Shown: positions 12,801 to 23,100 of the stretch, piece after piece
Layout: each line of letters opens with the position of its first letter
Position numbering within the stretch: the first letter of the stretch is position 1
Assembly (NCBI GenBank): GCA_905221605.1
Contig: CAJNDS010002082.1
Location: forward strand, 563,501 to 627,500
Direction: 5' to 3'
DNA: 64,000 bases
From: Symbiodinium natans
Taxonomy: Eukaryota; Sar; Dinophyceae; Suessiales; Symbiodiniaceae
Translations under genes and position numbers: made by a program
The notes under the pieces: generated by a model
Database searches by the model: none
What the model saw: only the letters and a program-made list of their open reading frames with translations
Told to the model about the DNA's origin: nothing

Positions 12801-13144
12801 CCCTAGCACCGCAGCTCCCTCCTCGCTGTGTGGCAGGTGACAATACCGCACCATGCAATCAGCTTTCGCGCACGCTGGGTACTTCTCAGGATCGGCAAAG
12901 TACCTCAACCAGGTCCGCACATTCACTGAAAAAACATTCATGAATCAGACTTCAACCCAAGCCTCGTCTGAAAAAGGCAAGGCTGGCAGCAGCCCTGCAC
13001 CACACTCAAAGCACTTAGTCACGAAAGCAGGTGTCGAAGCAGCAAGCGTGCGTAGGAGCACAAAGGTGCACAATTTACCAAACATGCACCCAAAAAAGAC
13101 GACAACACACTTCGGCCTTGGCATGCTGCGTGTCAGGGCTATCT

Positions 13145-13470
13145 TCACTGGCGCTTGAAGCTCGAGCATCGCCAACCCTTAGGAAAGGTGGTAAGTGCTT
13201 TTCCTTGTGCAGCACTGCTGTGCGACTTGGTGATGCACGCATCCGAGTCTTCTCCAGCCTGAGTCTCTATGTCCTCCACGCATTCCGGCCTGAGTCCCCA
13301 GAACTCGAGTGCTTGGCTGGAGTTGGGACACATTCGAGGGAGGTCTCCCACGAAAGCACAAATTGAGGAGGCGGCGTGGCCATCGCAGGCTTCTCCGTGT
13401 CAAGGACTTCTGGAGCTCCCACAACCGCTCCTCGCAAACAAACAGAGGCCCATGGAGAGGACGAAACAAC
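13145..13470 (-). CDS. Candidate exon, unrecognised protein
   Basis: Two minus-strand frames compete. One reads ALEFWGLRPECVEDIETQAG, then EDSDACITKSHSSAAQGK at about 13320-13200. The other reads EKPAMATPPPQFVLSWETSL and ends at a TGA at 13267. Only one can be right, and the first has the more ordered, acidic character of an EF-like or regulatory segment. No domain is recognised. Confidence 0.3.
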
Positions 13471-13671
13471 TACACGGGACTCTGTGTCGCGTAAGGACAA
13501 AAGTGGAAAGTAGAAAGAGCGAGGAAAAGAGAGGACGAGGGACCAGGGAAGAGGGAGAGAGAGAGCTAGGCCCCCCCCCTTTTTTTGCAATTCTATCAAG
13601 AATGCACTTCTCAAGAACATTGCACCTTTTAACACACAATACACTCTTGAAATCTTGAAACTTTTCCCATG

Positions 13672-14078
13672 TTATACATCACACACGAACCTTGTTAAGT
13701 AAGAAGGTGTGAGCCCGAATGAGAAAACTCTGAATGGCCCATCGGCCCAACGTCCTGGGGCAGAATGCGGCTTGCGAGCAACCTTCATGTCCTGAGCCAG
13801 CTCGACCGCTCCACGCAGCAAAACAGCGACTCCAGAATTGTTGCAGAAACCGTCCGGAGTGTTCGCGAATCCCCCGATGAAGGTGTTCTGAACCTGCCGG
13901 ACAGGGGGGAGGAAGGGGGGGAGGAGGGGTTTGAAAGTCACCATGTGATACTTCCTTTCAGTTGAAAACATTTCCTTCGGTTCTGACCTGCAAGACTTCC
14001 TCCTGGCGCCCGTCCAGGCCATCAGAGGACTCCACAGCCACGGCCGTCATGTCCAGGCCTCGCTTTAGCTCTCTTAGA
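13672..14078 (-). CDS. Two joined exons of an unrecognised protein
   Basis: Exon 13988-14078 (LRELKRGLDMTAVAVESSDG, then LDGRQEEVLQ) ends at a GT donor (GCAG then GTCAGA). The next exon starts at 13893 after ccggcag and joins in phase 0 to read VQNTFIGGFANTPDGFC, then NNSGVAVLLRGAVELAQDMK. The frame stays open to a stop at 13672 but may splice earlier. The join is well supported by phase and composition. The product was not recognised. Confidence 0.5.
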
Positions 14079-15026
14079 CTTAAGAAAGGGGGGGGGGGGA
14101 GGCCCTCTCTTCAACAGATCCCCAGAAGCACACTTCTTCCCCAAGCCTTCATTCTGGGAGCAGAAGAGGGAGTAGCGCCTCTGGGCCAACTGTCATTCTA
14201 TCACCCGCACACTCCCACATCAAAAATCACGTCGAAGCACACAACCACAAGCTGCCACAAGCTTAGGCAAAGTGCCAGCTCTGATGCACGTTCACTCGGA
14301 CACGTGGCTGGTGGTCAGGTTCAATCTGCATCCTCATGGCGCAGAGGATCTAAGCAAAGGGGCATGAGCAAGCAAAGGGCAACTTTTTGCTAAACCCCCA
14401 ACATACTGTCCGCGCCCTGCATGTTCTTGATCCCAACACATTTTGACACCCCAAGGTATGTTTCCGAACCCCTGTTGATTGGAGTTCAGCAGGAGGCCTC
14501 TCGTAGCAAGCTCCCAGGACTCTTGCACAAAGGATGGCTTTCAGGGGATCAGACAGAATGCTTGTGGGGGTGGCAAAGGTGGCTGGTGTGCAGTAGAAAC
14601 CGGTCTAGGGGTCAAAAACATCATATGCGGGGTGGGGGGGGAGGGGCGGGTTCAAGGAAGTGGTTACGAAATGTTACAAACATAGTGGGCCGCAAGCAAA
14701 AGCCAGGTGCAAAGAAGCTTCTCTTGAACGGGCACAGCACCCAATCGCAAGATCTTCAGCTTGTTGCCAGGCCTGACATCACTAGACTGACTGAAGACTT
14801 CATCGGGAGCTTGTGGCGCTTGTGGCCTGAGCTCTCCTGCGCGCACCACCCTTCCACCTCCGAGCCCCCAGGCACCTGGAAGACAAGACCGTGACGAGAG
14901 GAGCCACTTAGCTGACCTAGCTACTATATACTTGCGATGTGAACGATGTGGACGCCGTGCCTTTGGTGCCATCCTCTGGCTGTGCCTCCCCCACCACGCG
15001 CACGGGGTGGTCTGCAGTTACAGACC

Positions 15027-15356
15027 TTAAAGGCTGAACCATTCGGGAGAGTTTGGGGCCGTCCCAAGCGTCCCAACGGCGGAAAAGGCAAGAAGCATAT
15101 GGGTGCCATCCGCCATCGTCACCCGAGACCAGCTGCAAGATCCAGTGACAACCCTCAGCACAAAGACGTCTGTTACTGTAGGGCCTGTCAAAAGCTTAGG
15201 CATTGCCAGTAGGGCATTAGTGCTTCTGCTGCTTGCACAAAGTTCTGGCAGGCTGTGGCCCTCGCGAACAGTCTTCAACATCCACGAACTTGATGCTGCC
15301 TGCAAGGTGGTCATAACCTCAGATGCCCGATGAGATGACACCAAACTCTGAAGCAC
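15027..15356 (-). CDS. Candidate exon, unrecognised protein
   Basis: A 109-codon minus-strand frame reads SEVMTTLQAASSSWMLKTVR and later LTGPTVTDVFVLRVVTG, then SWSRVTMADGTHMLLAF. The last part resembles the OB-fold strand pattern of replication protein A large subunits (strand, then a DG-turn, then a hydrophobic strand), but the match is short and weak. A second frame covers its downstream half. I leave the product unassigned. Confidence 0.33.
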   Translation of the reverse strand: MLQSLVSSHRASEVMTTLQAASSSWMLKTVREGHSLPELCASSRSTNALLAMPKLLTGPTVTDVFVLRVVTGSCSWSRVTMADGTHMLLAFSAVGTLGTAPNSPEWFSL

Positions 15357-15439
15357 ATCTTGGCTTGCCTCCCAACTCAGAGGATGTGAAAGCTCCGGAA
15401 ATGTGGATAGGTGGGACTGCTAAAACGCGTGGTGTTAAT

Positions 15440-15850
15440 TCTTCTCTTTGGAGGGCATCATGTGGGAAGAAGAGAAAAAGGAGGAGCGTCTCTTTCTCTG
15501 TTTCGCGGGGCAAGGTGTGCCAGCTCCCCGGTTTCGGGGTCTTAGCTGCTGTGTCGGTCGAAGCCTGTTTCTGGGTGTGGAGCTCCCCCTCCCCCTCCTC
15601 TTCCTCCTCCTTCTTCTGCTTGCTCGATGTAACTCTACTCTGACAGGGCTTGGGTCGTGGAGAGGCTGTTTGTACTCTCTTCGTGCTTCAGCAACATGCG
15701 CAACCGCAGTGCTTCGAACAGCAGCACTTTGCATAAGATGCAGCCTGGCAGCATAAGATTCGCTCTCCGACAGCAAGCTGCGATGCCGGCTTTCCACCAG
15801 CGCTGGAGCAGCCATCCACGAAGACCTCATGAGCGGCCGCGCTTAAGCCT
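15440..15850 (-). CDS. Candidate exon, unrecognised protein
   Basis: Minus-strand frame from about 15835 reads SSWMAAPALVESRHRSLLSE, then AARLHLMQSAAVRSTAVAHV, and runs into an Arg-rich stretch (RRRRRKRRGRG) encoded by the ctcctcctcttcctcc tract at about 15590-15615. The first 80 codons look protein-like; the basic tail is probably a simple-sequence intron. Not recognised. Confidence 0.3.
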
Positions 15851-16849
15851 TAAGACCATGTTGGAGATCAGCCTCCACCCCCACCTTCGCAGACAACGGC
15901 AGGCAGTCGCAGCGGGGGGCGTTTCCCCCTCTCTGCAAGGCCAGCCTGGGAGTCGCCCGCAGCCGGCACTCGCTATACGACTGCGCTATGCGACTGCACC
16001 TCAACGTCTTTTTTTAAAACCCTTCTTTGGAGGCCTGTCCATGTTCGGGGGCGCGCTGAGGGCGGAGGGCGGCCGGAAGGCTTCCCTTCAGTGAGGAGGA
16101 CACATGTACTATGAGACATTCCGCTTCGCTGCTGGCTTTCCGCCGTGCTCAAGGCAATGGCTCTGCCACCGGCCCGGGGAAAGCGTGAGCAACACCATGG
16201 GCTGCATAAGGGGTGTAGAGGTAGGACGATTCTTCGCCTGCGTGAAGGCAGCACAGGTAGGTTGAAGATGGTTCAAGAAACCGTCGGTCCCGGGAAACAT
16301 CCCCCACTCAGATCCAGACCATCTTCCTGACAAGCGATTCGTGCAGGACCCATGGAAGAACCAAAGCGAGCCACGTTCTCGCAACCCCTCTGCAGACTCT
16401 AAGCACATGCCATGTCAGGACAGTACAAGTTTCATCTGCTGACGGGAGAAAGGACTGGAAAGAGAGAGAAAGCCAAAGAAGTTGGCTGGAAAGAAGGAAG
16501 GAAGCAAGAAAAAATGGACATGCGATGACATGTTTGTGTGTGTGGGCGTGCCAACCAGCAATAATATCAGCACTGGTTCTGCTTCGTCAACCCAAGAATG
16601 CCACCCCTGCGCTGCGAGCCGAGCCCCCGTTGATGTGACAGCTTTGCCAAATGCAAAAGATCACATGGCAGCTACATTCACGTAAGGATCGCAAGGTTCA
16701 AGCTTGGAAAAGAGGATTCGAGTCCGGAATGGGAGGAGGTGGAGGGAAAAAACAGAGCAAGAGCTGGATGCCAAGAAAAAACCTGAACACCCCAACCTGG
16801 CGACGGGGCAAAACCGATCCGAAGAAGAAGCGAAAGTTGCTCACTTCAC

Positions 16850-17225
16850 TCACATGAGGCTCCCAAATTTCAGCAGGTGCCTTCAGGACCACCGACTCGG
16901 TCAAGCGCTCAGCTGTAAACTCCTCACTCCGTAACCGCGGCTCTCTGCCCACAGGTGCCCCCACAGGTGCGCTACGCTTGTTGGAACCCCTCTGTTGGCT
17001 TCGTGGTGCTGAGCCGCAGTCCGCCTGGCAACGCTTGACCTCAGAGCTTCTCTCTCTGACAGAATCTCTCCCTCTCCCTCTGAGCTGTTCCAAAAGGAAC
17101 TTAAAGCTCGTTATGTCGCAAGGCAGCCTTCTCGTCGATGATGCCCGTTTTGAGCTTCTCCTCCCTGTGAAAGTCGGCCATGCGGTCACGCCACGAAGAC
17201 CACCTGCGCCAAGCCATGCAGCCAT
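16850..17225 (-). CDS. Candidate exons, unrecognised protein
   Basis: Near 17200-17110 a minus-strand frame reads WRDRMADFHREEKLKTGI, then IDEKAALRHNEL and a stop, while 16960-16855 reads SEEFTAERLTESVVLKAPAE, then IWEPHVSE, ending at a GTGAGTGAAG donor. Both have strong helical, charged character. They probably belong to one minus-strand gene with an intron between them. No family is recognised. Confidence 0.4.
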
Positions 17226-17230
17226 TCAGC

Positions 17231-17282
17231 CACACACATCACACACATCACACACATCACACACATCACACACATCACACAC
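17231..17282. repeat. 9-bp tandem repeat (acatcacac)n
   Basis: About 5-6 copies of a 9-bp unit, producing a THS-repeat reading frame on the plus strand. It is just upstream (minus-strand sense) of the WRDRMADF exon-like piece and is probably intronic. Confidence 0.85.
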
Positions 17283-17430
17283 CCTTTCACCGATGAACCG
17301 ACTTTGCCTTGCCAGGCAAAGGGTCACTATGGCAAGGAGCAGCGTGAGCCTTGGCCCCAGGGCCGTGCTCTAGCTTCTTGCATCTCGTGCTCTCTGCGGT
17401 TTGATGTTTTCTGCAACGTGCCATATATGG

Positions 17431-18118
17431 TCACTTTGGTGAGCCAAGAGGCTGCTCCATCAGGACGAGCAAATAGCCTCGTTCGTTTCCTTTCTCCTCC
17501 AAGATCCGGATCAAGGCGGCCTCAGCTTGAGCAAACCCGCAAAGCCTTTTCAGCGAGCCAACGCAACAAGGCCCAAGGAGAAGGCAAAAATCGGGACCCC
17601 GAAGAAGCCTGAGATGGCATAGGTCGACTTGGCACAGAAGCGGCGCCCTTTTGTTGGCGCTTTTTCTTGTGCTCTGACTTGGCTTGTGCTTTGTGAACAG
17701 CTTCTGCCGAGCTGCCAAAGGAAACCGTCGAAGCGACAAGCGTCTGCAGCCGATCCAGGACAGTGAGGCAGAGAGCCGTCAGGAGGAAAACATAGACCGT
17801 GGGGCCTCGCAAGGGCTCGCCCGGCTCAAGGTCTCTCAAAGTCGATGGCGATGGGATCTTTCTGGCAAATAAAGTTATAAGGCGCTTACCGATGTACATC
17901 TCTCTGAGGAAGACGTCGCTACTCCCAGGCGTCAAGCTCATGGTGGAGAAGAGTCCTAGCACCACAAAGCACAAGGGCGGGCGGCGGTGGCAAGAGCAGA
18001 ACAAGCCAGCCATGGGCCAAACACGGAAAAGCTGTCCGGCCATGAAGCCATACCTTTGCCAAGTGAAGCGTGGTCTCCAAGATAAAAAAAGGTGATTGCT
18101 AATGCAAGGCTTATCCAT
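17431..18118 (-). CDS. Membrane protein, weakly Bap31-like
   Basis: Minus-strand pieces: about 17960-17880 (VLGLFSTMSLTPGSSDVFL), about 17850-17650 (LRGPTVYVFLLTALCLTVL, then DRLQTLVASTVSF and a basic KSEHKKKRQQKG tail), and a last exon 17520 down to a TGA at 17431 (ALIRILEEKGNERGYLLVL, ending GSPK). One clear hydrophobic segment followed by a DRL turn and a lysine-rich stretch is reminiscent of the third membrane segment and start of the coiled coil in Bap31-family ER proteins. That resemblance is short, so the assignment is tentative. The 5' end is not resolved. Confidence 0.4.
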
Positions 18119-18599
18119 GTTCTCACCATCAATGCCTCAACATCCTCTCAAACCCCTTCTGCTCAGAACAGCTTCAAAAGCTGCAGAGAAGTTGCCATGA
18201 TAGCACGGCGGTGTGGAATGCCGTGTCGACTGCCCATCGAACTTCGCTGCGGCACTGCGCCTCTTCGTGAGAATAGAACGTATGGTGTCAAAGCGGCTTA
18301 AGCGGCCAAGACTTTAAGACTCTAAGACATCAAGATCTGGCAGCCTTCTGCAGCCAGTCATGGCAACCGAAAAGTCGCCAAGCACGAAGAACCACAACGA
18401 GAATGGGCAGGATGGGGTTCAAACGCGTTGCCTCAGACTCCGGGCACCTCCCGGTGCTGTTCATGCGCGGTCCGAGAAGCATGAGCGGATGCCAAGCGGA
18501 TGCCAAGCGGATGCCAAGCGACACTCAGAAAAGCTCCGGCTGCCTCTTTGCCCGTGAGACTATCGTCACAGTGCTGCATCAGCTGCAAAGAGTCAGCGA

Positions 18600-19170
18600 G
18601 CCTGGGCCCAAGTTTTGCACAAGCTCAATCTCGCCCCGTGTAGCATCTCGCCGACTGCTAATCGTTGCAGGCGCACATGTAACTGCGCGCCTCTCCCGCA
18701 GGAAGCTCTCAACTGCCAGGCTCTCCAGGCGCTTCTCGTCCTTGCGCCAGAGCTCGTCGACCTGAGCGAGAAGATATACATGGCGTCACATTTCGCAGAG
18801 ATAGGGAGAGGCCCCCACGCATTCCTGGTAGAAGACCTCGTTCTGGCTCGGCTTTGGAGGCGGAGGCTTGCCCACGCCTGGTCGCTCCGGTTCACCCACG
18901 GATACTTCACCCACGGATCCTGCCAGGACGATTTCGGCTTTGGTGTGTGTTCAGATAGGTGCTTTTGCAGATGCAACCTAAACAAGGGAGAGATGCGCCT
19001 GCCATGAGGAAGGAGACCGCCCAATACAGAACCAGGTAGCACACCTACCGGCGGCGACTCTGGTGGATCGCATCTCGGAGGTCTCCACTCGGCTCACTCG
19101 GCCCTCACCTCTACAGCAAGGACGAGAAGCTCGTAGCGGCGGGAGTCCTTCTGCATTAACCTCGATGGCC
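18600..19170 (-). CDS. Candidate exons, unrecognised protein
   Basis: From right to left: about 19165-19105 (RLMQKDSRRYELLVLAVE then GTGAGG donor), about 18840-18785 (EVFYQECVGASPYLCEM) and about 18762-18650 (VDELWRKDEKRLESLAVESF, then LRERRAVTC), the last starting after cgctcag. All are charged and helical and lie in consistent order on the minus strand. No domain is recognised. Confidence 0.4.
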
Positions 19171-19369
19171 ACGCCCCCGTATCATGCCACTAACGAAACC
19201 TGGTTAGAGATGAAGAGTTGATGGGGCTCTCCACTCCTGCATAGGCCGTGGCCGGTGGAAGCGATCTTCCGGGCTCCGTTTTGCGAGCTCCTCGAAGGAG
19301 GTGTCCACTTCTTCGCTCCTTGAAACCCAAGAACCCAACAAGGAGCCACCACCAAAAGGGAAAGAGGGA

Positions 19370-19374
19370 GCGAG

Positions 19375-19415
<41 letters not shown>
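19370..19415. repeat. (GA)n microsatellite
   Basis: About 45 nt of nearly perfect GA dinucleotides on the plus strand, between exon-like stretches. Low information content; it creates spurious SLSL/RERE open frames in both directions. Confidence 0.9.
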
Positions 19416-20172
19416 ATCTCAAGTGGTTCGCTCTGTTCCACTTCTTGCAGAACGGGGAACATGTCCGCGGCGGCGCTGCCAGGCCGAAGCCCGGGACCGA
19501 GACAGAGAGGGTGGGAGGGGGGTTCTTAGCGCCTGGATGCGTTTGGCATAGATTCTCTCGATCCTTGGCAGCTTTCTTTTGTGGCGCAAGCTGAAACTGG
19601 GGGCCGTTGGGAGCTCTTGGAGTGAGCACGACTCCGTACGATACAGCACCTTTTCAGCTCTCAGAAGTACATGTTTTGTGCTGACATGAGAAGCGACTGT
19701 CAAGTTAAGCCGAGAGGGTGCCGAGAGGAATGCCACCTGCATGCTTCCGCTTCCAACACTACAAAACACTGCCTCTTTGCCGCCTCCTTAGCCCCTTAAA
19801 AGCCCCTTAATCTTTTCTGTTCCAGGCGTGGGCACCAGCCCAAGCTCTTCGAGGCTCATTAACGAGTGGGTGACACGTTCAAAGCGTTTCTCCCACATAT
19901 TGTACATACGCTCACCAGATCTCAGACGCCATCAGCATCAGCGCCCCGTCCGTCGCATGGGCGATGGCCTCGGTCTGCAGCCAATTGTCTGAAGAGTTGG
20001 GAACAGAGGACGAGACCCCTGCGCCCGAAACTGCTGGTCGTTCCAACCATAGGAGGTGTCCACCTTGGCAGCCCGACTACAGCACAAGCAACAAAGACAA
20101 TGGGCCTGCAGAAGCACAAGATAAGCTGCCGCTTGCACTCAACTTGCTTTGCTGTGGCAGCGAAAAACAATG

Positions 20173-23100
20173 CTAATCAGGGTGGGAGGACGTTGCTGAG
20201 ATCACTGCCGTGCCGCTCTTGATAACCTGAGCGTGTTCGACCACCTCCCCTGTACGGTCATCCTGCCCAGCATCAAGGAAGAGAACTGGGATCCGAAGAA
20301 TCTGAAGATGACAACTGTGGCATACTGTAGCTGCACTGTAGCTTGCAACGGACTTGAGCCAGGACCGCCTTCACTAGAACCACCATGGCACCGTCGTTGT
20401 CGTGCTGGTTGCAGTAGTTCGTCGCCTGTAGTCACACAGGTAGTCGATAAAGTGCAAAGCCTAGCCGTTTTGACTCCAGCGGCCTCGAAAAATTGCAAAA
20501 ACTGGGAAATGTTGGAGCTAAGGCATCTACTGAGAAAACAGTCAAGAGCTGGCCAGCGGCAAAGTACTCGTAGCCGTGCTGGACCTTATCTCAGAGAGAG
20601 AGAGAGAAAGAGAGCGAAAGAGAGAGACGGAGAGAGAGAGAGAGAGAGAGGTGTAAAAAAGAGACTTGAGGGAGAAAGGAAGAGGGTTTGTTTTGATGCT
20701 GTCACTCACGCTCTCTCTCTCACTGTCGCGGAAGAAGAGGAACCGGCGCACTCGTGTGCGCGGATGATCAACTTCAAGGAGTTCCGACGGTTGAAGTCCT
20801 GACACATGGGCGCCGGGCTCTGGAAAGATAAGTCCTGAGCATTCAAGACGTGCCATTGACGCTCTCAGAAAGCTCCTGTAGATGCCTTCCCAGCCCAGGG
20901 TCTTTGGGGCTAAGGACTCTTGATTTCACCCTTCGTCCCTTCGTGCCTGCACACGATCTGGGCCGAAGCGGCAGGTGTTCTTGCCCCTGGGAGAGACCTG
21001 AGAGTTGCACGAGCCACTTGCGCAAGCACAACATAAAGAGGCTGCGCTTTTGCCTTGCTTCACAAATCGACCCCCCCCCCCACCCCTTGCGAAGCCGATT
21101 AACGCACCCTGGCAGGGAGCTGAGCTGAGGGCATGAACACCCAGGACTTGGTCGTTGTCCGTGGGATCCGACCTCCGAGAGCGGCAGCTGGCAGATGGCC
21201 CAGATGGGCGAAAGCAGCTGGCAAACCAGGGAACTGGACCAGAGCGCATCGAGCACCATGCGGTCACGACGTGTGGTCCTGGCGAAGACAAGGTCAAACA
21301 AAGGGGCCCCAAGCCTCCATGAGGAGAGCGTCCTTTCGTTGATCTCACCGACCACCTGCCGCAGGGCCGCAACAACGCAGCAATCCCGAGGCCCTGCTCC
21401 GTGAAAAATCTCTGCGCCAAGAACAGCTTGTAGGCTTGTAGCTCCCCTTGTCTCATTACTCCCTTCACCTTCATTCGCCTTCATTTCGACTTCATTTCGC
21501 CTTCACCTTCTGGTTATTCTTATTGCTTCTTCTGCTTCGTCACGGCACCTGAATCGGCTTGGGGATCCCTCGCAGGTCGTCCAAGGACATGATGGAGTCG
21601 CCGATCCCGCCATGGATGCAGAGGATGGCTCCTTCACACGAGGCTACGCAGGGGGAGAGGGGAGTTTGAGCTAGAACCGCTACAGTACCAGTGCCCACGA
21701 AAAGGAACAGTGAAGGATTCCTGGCCCAAGAGATGATTTCGGACCCCGAATAAAGGCTTTGCAGCGATTGGTAAGCGGCATGTGTAAAGTTTTAAAGTGA
21801 TCTGGCAGCCATTTTACCTTCCGTTTCTCTGTGCTGGTGATGAGTGTTGGCTGCCCGATGGCGCCGGAAGCTTGGAAACCCTTCAGGCTGGAAGTCCGAG
21901 GGCCTTCGCTCCCTGTGGGGAACATGAGGGCGCCGGGGCATTTAGGTTGAAGATCATTTGGGGGGGCAAGATGGGGCAAGTGTGAGAATGCAGATGCGCA
22001 TGCAAGCCGCCAATGGTCATTGTGCTGTGCCTTGAGCCCCGAGAAGCCGCCCGGTCGAGAGAGACACGACTCGGAGAAAAGACTCCTCCGCTGTCCTCTC
22101 CTCCTTTTTTGACGAACATGTCACATCAAAGTGACAGAAACCCTTTCTGCACACTCGACGAAGGCACTGCTGCTGGTCAGAAAGCCCGGGCCTCGAGGAA
22201 CAAGTTTTCTGCTACTTCGCGCGCTTCTTTGGTTCCCGAAAGCATCGCGAACATAGAGTGAAGTGCATAGAGGTAAGCGCATAGAATGAAGTGCACAGAG
22301 TGAAGTGCGTAGAGAGTGAAATTCATAGAGTGAAGTGCATAGAGTCTAGTGCAAGAGTGAAGTGCACAGAGTGAAGTGCACAGAGTCTAGTGCAAGAGTG
22401 AAGTGCAGAGAGTGGAATTAACGAGAGTTTACTACAATATAGTAGAATTTACGAGATTTTAGTAGAATTTCAATACAATTTAGTAGAATTTACGAGATTG
22501 TACTGGAATTTTGTACACTTTCGTACCCAATCATACATGTTTAATTAAAATTCATCTTTTGAAGGCCGTGGGTAGAGTTGTCGTCATCGATCGGGATTGC
22601 AACCCTCTGCGGGTTTCGGCGTGTTTTTACGTTTTTGCGCCGCAGACAACCCTCTGCGGGTTTCGGCATGGTCGCGGTGCTAAACCCTGGGTTTTCGCGC
22701 ATTTTTTTTGCGCGCGCGTCAACCCTCTGCGGGTTTCGGCGTGATCGCGGTGCCAACACCCTCGTGTTTTTGTTTTTTTTGACATACAAACGCAACCCCT
22801 CTGCGGGTTTCCGCGTGGTAGAGGTGCTAAATCCCTCGTGTTTTTGCGTTTTTGGCCGAAATCATCCTTTGTGGTACAAAAGTAGTACTGTATAGGGCCG
22901 GCGCGCGCTTTGAAGACCGCCCCCCTCTCAAAATCCTCCTCTCTGGTACAAAATTTAGAAATAGCAGTGTCTATACTGTCTAGGGCCGGTGCGCGCTTTT
23001 TCTTGGGCTCTCAAAATCCTCCTCTGTAGTACAAAAGTAGGGCTTTTGGGAACGCCCTCCTATCAAAATGCTCCTCTGCAGTACAAAAGTAGTACTGAAT

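Noticed and set aside
15100-15230. Replication protein A-like OB fold
   Set aside because: Only about 25 residues resemble the family pattern and neighbouring exons do not extend the match.
17870-17910. Apparent 28-nt GT-AG intron in the Bap31-like gene
   Set aside because: Removing it introduces a stop codon shortly downstream, while the frame is open without splicing.
20843-21484. 213-codon minus ORF as a single exon
   Set aside because: The true phosphatase exons (21240-21278, 21133-21172, 20947-20979) lie in several frames within it; the rest is intron read-through.
21680-21979. Minus ORF near the HGGIG exon
   Set aside because: The frame does not continue into the phosphatase reading frame and the region is intronic by the flanking exon phases.
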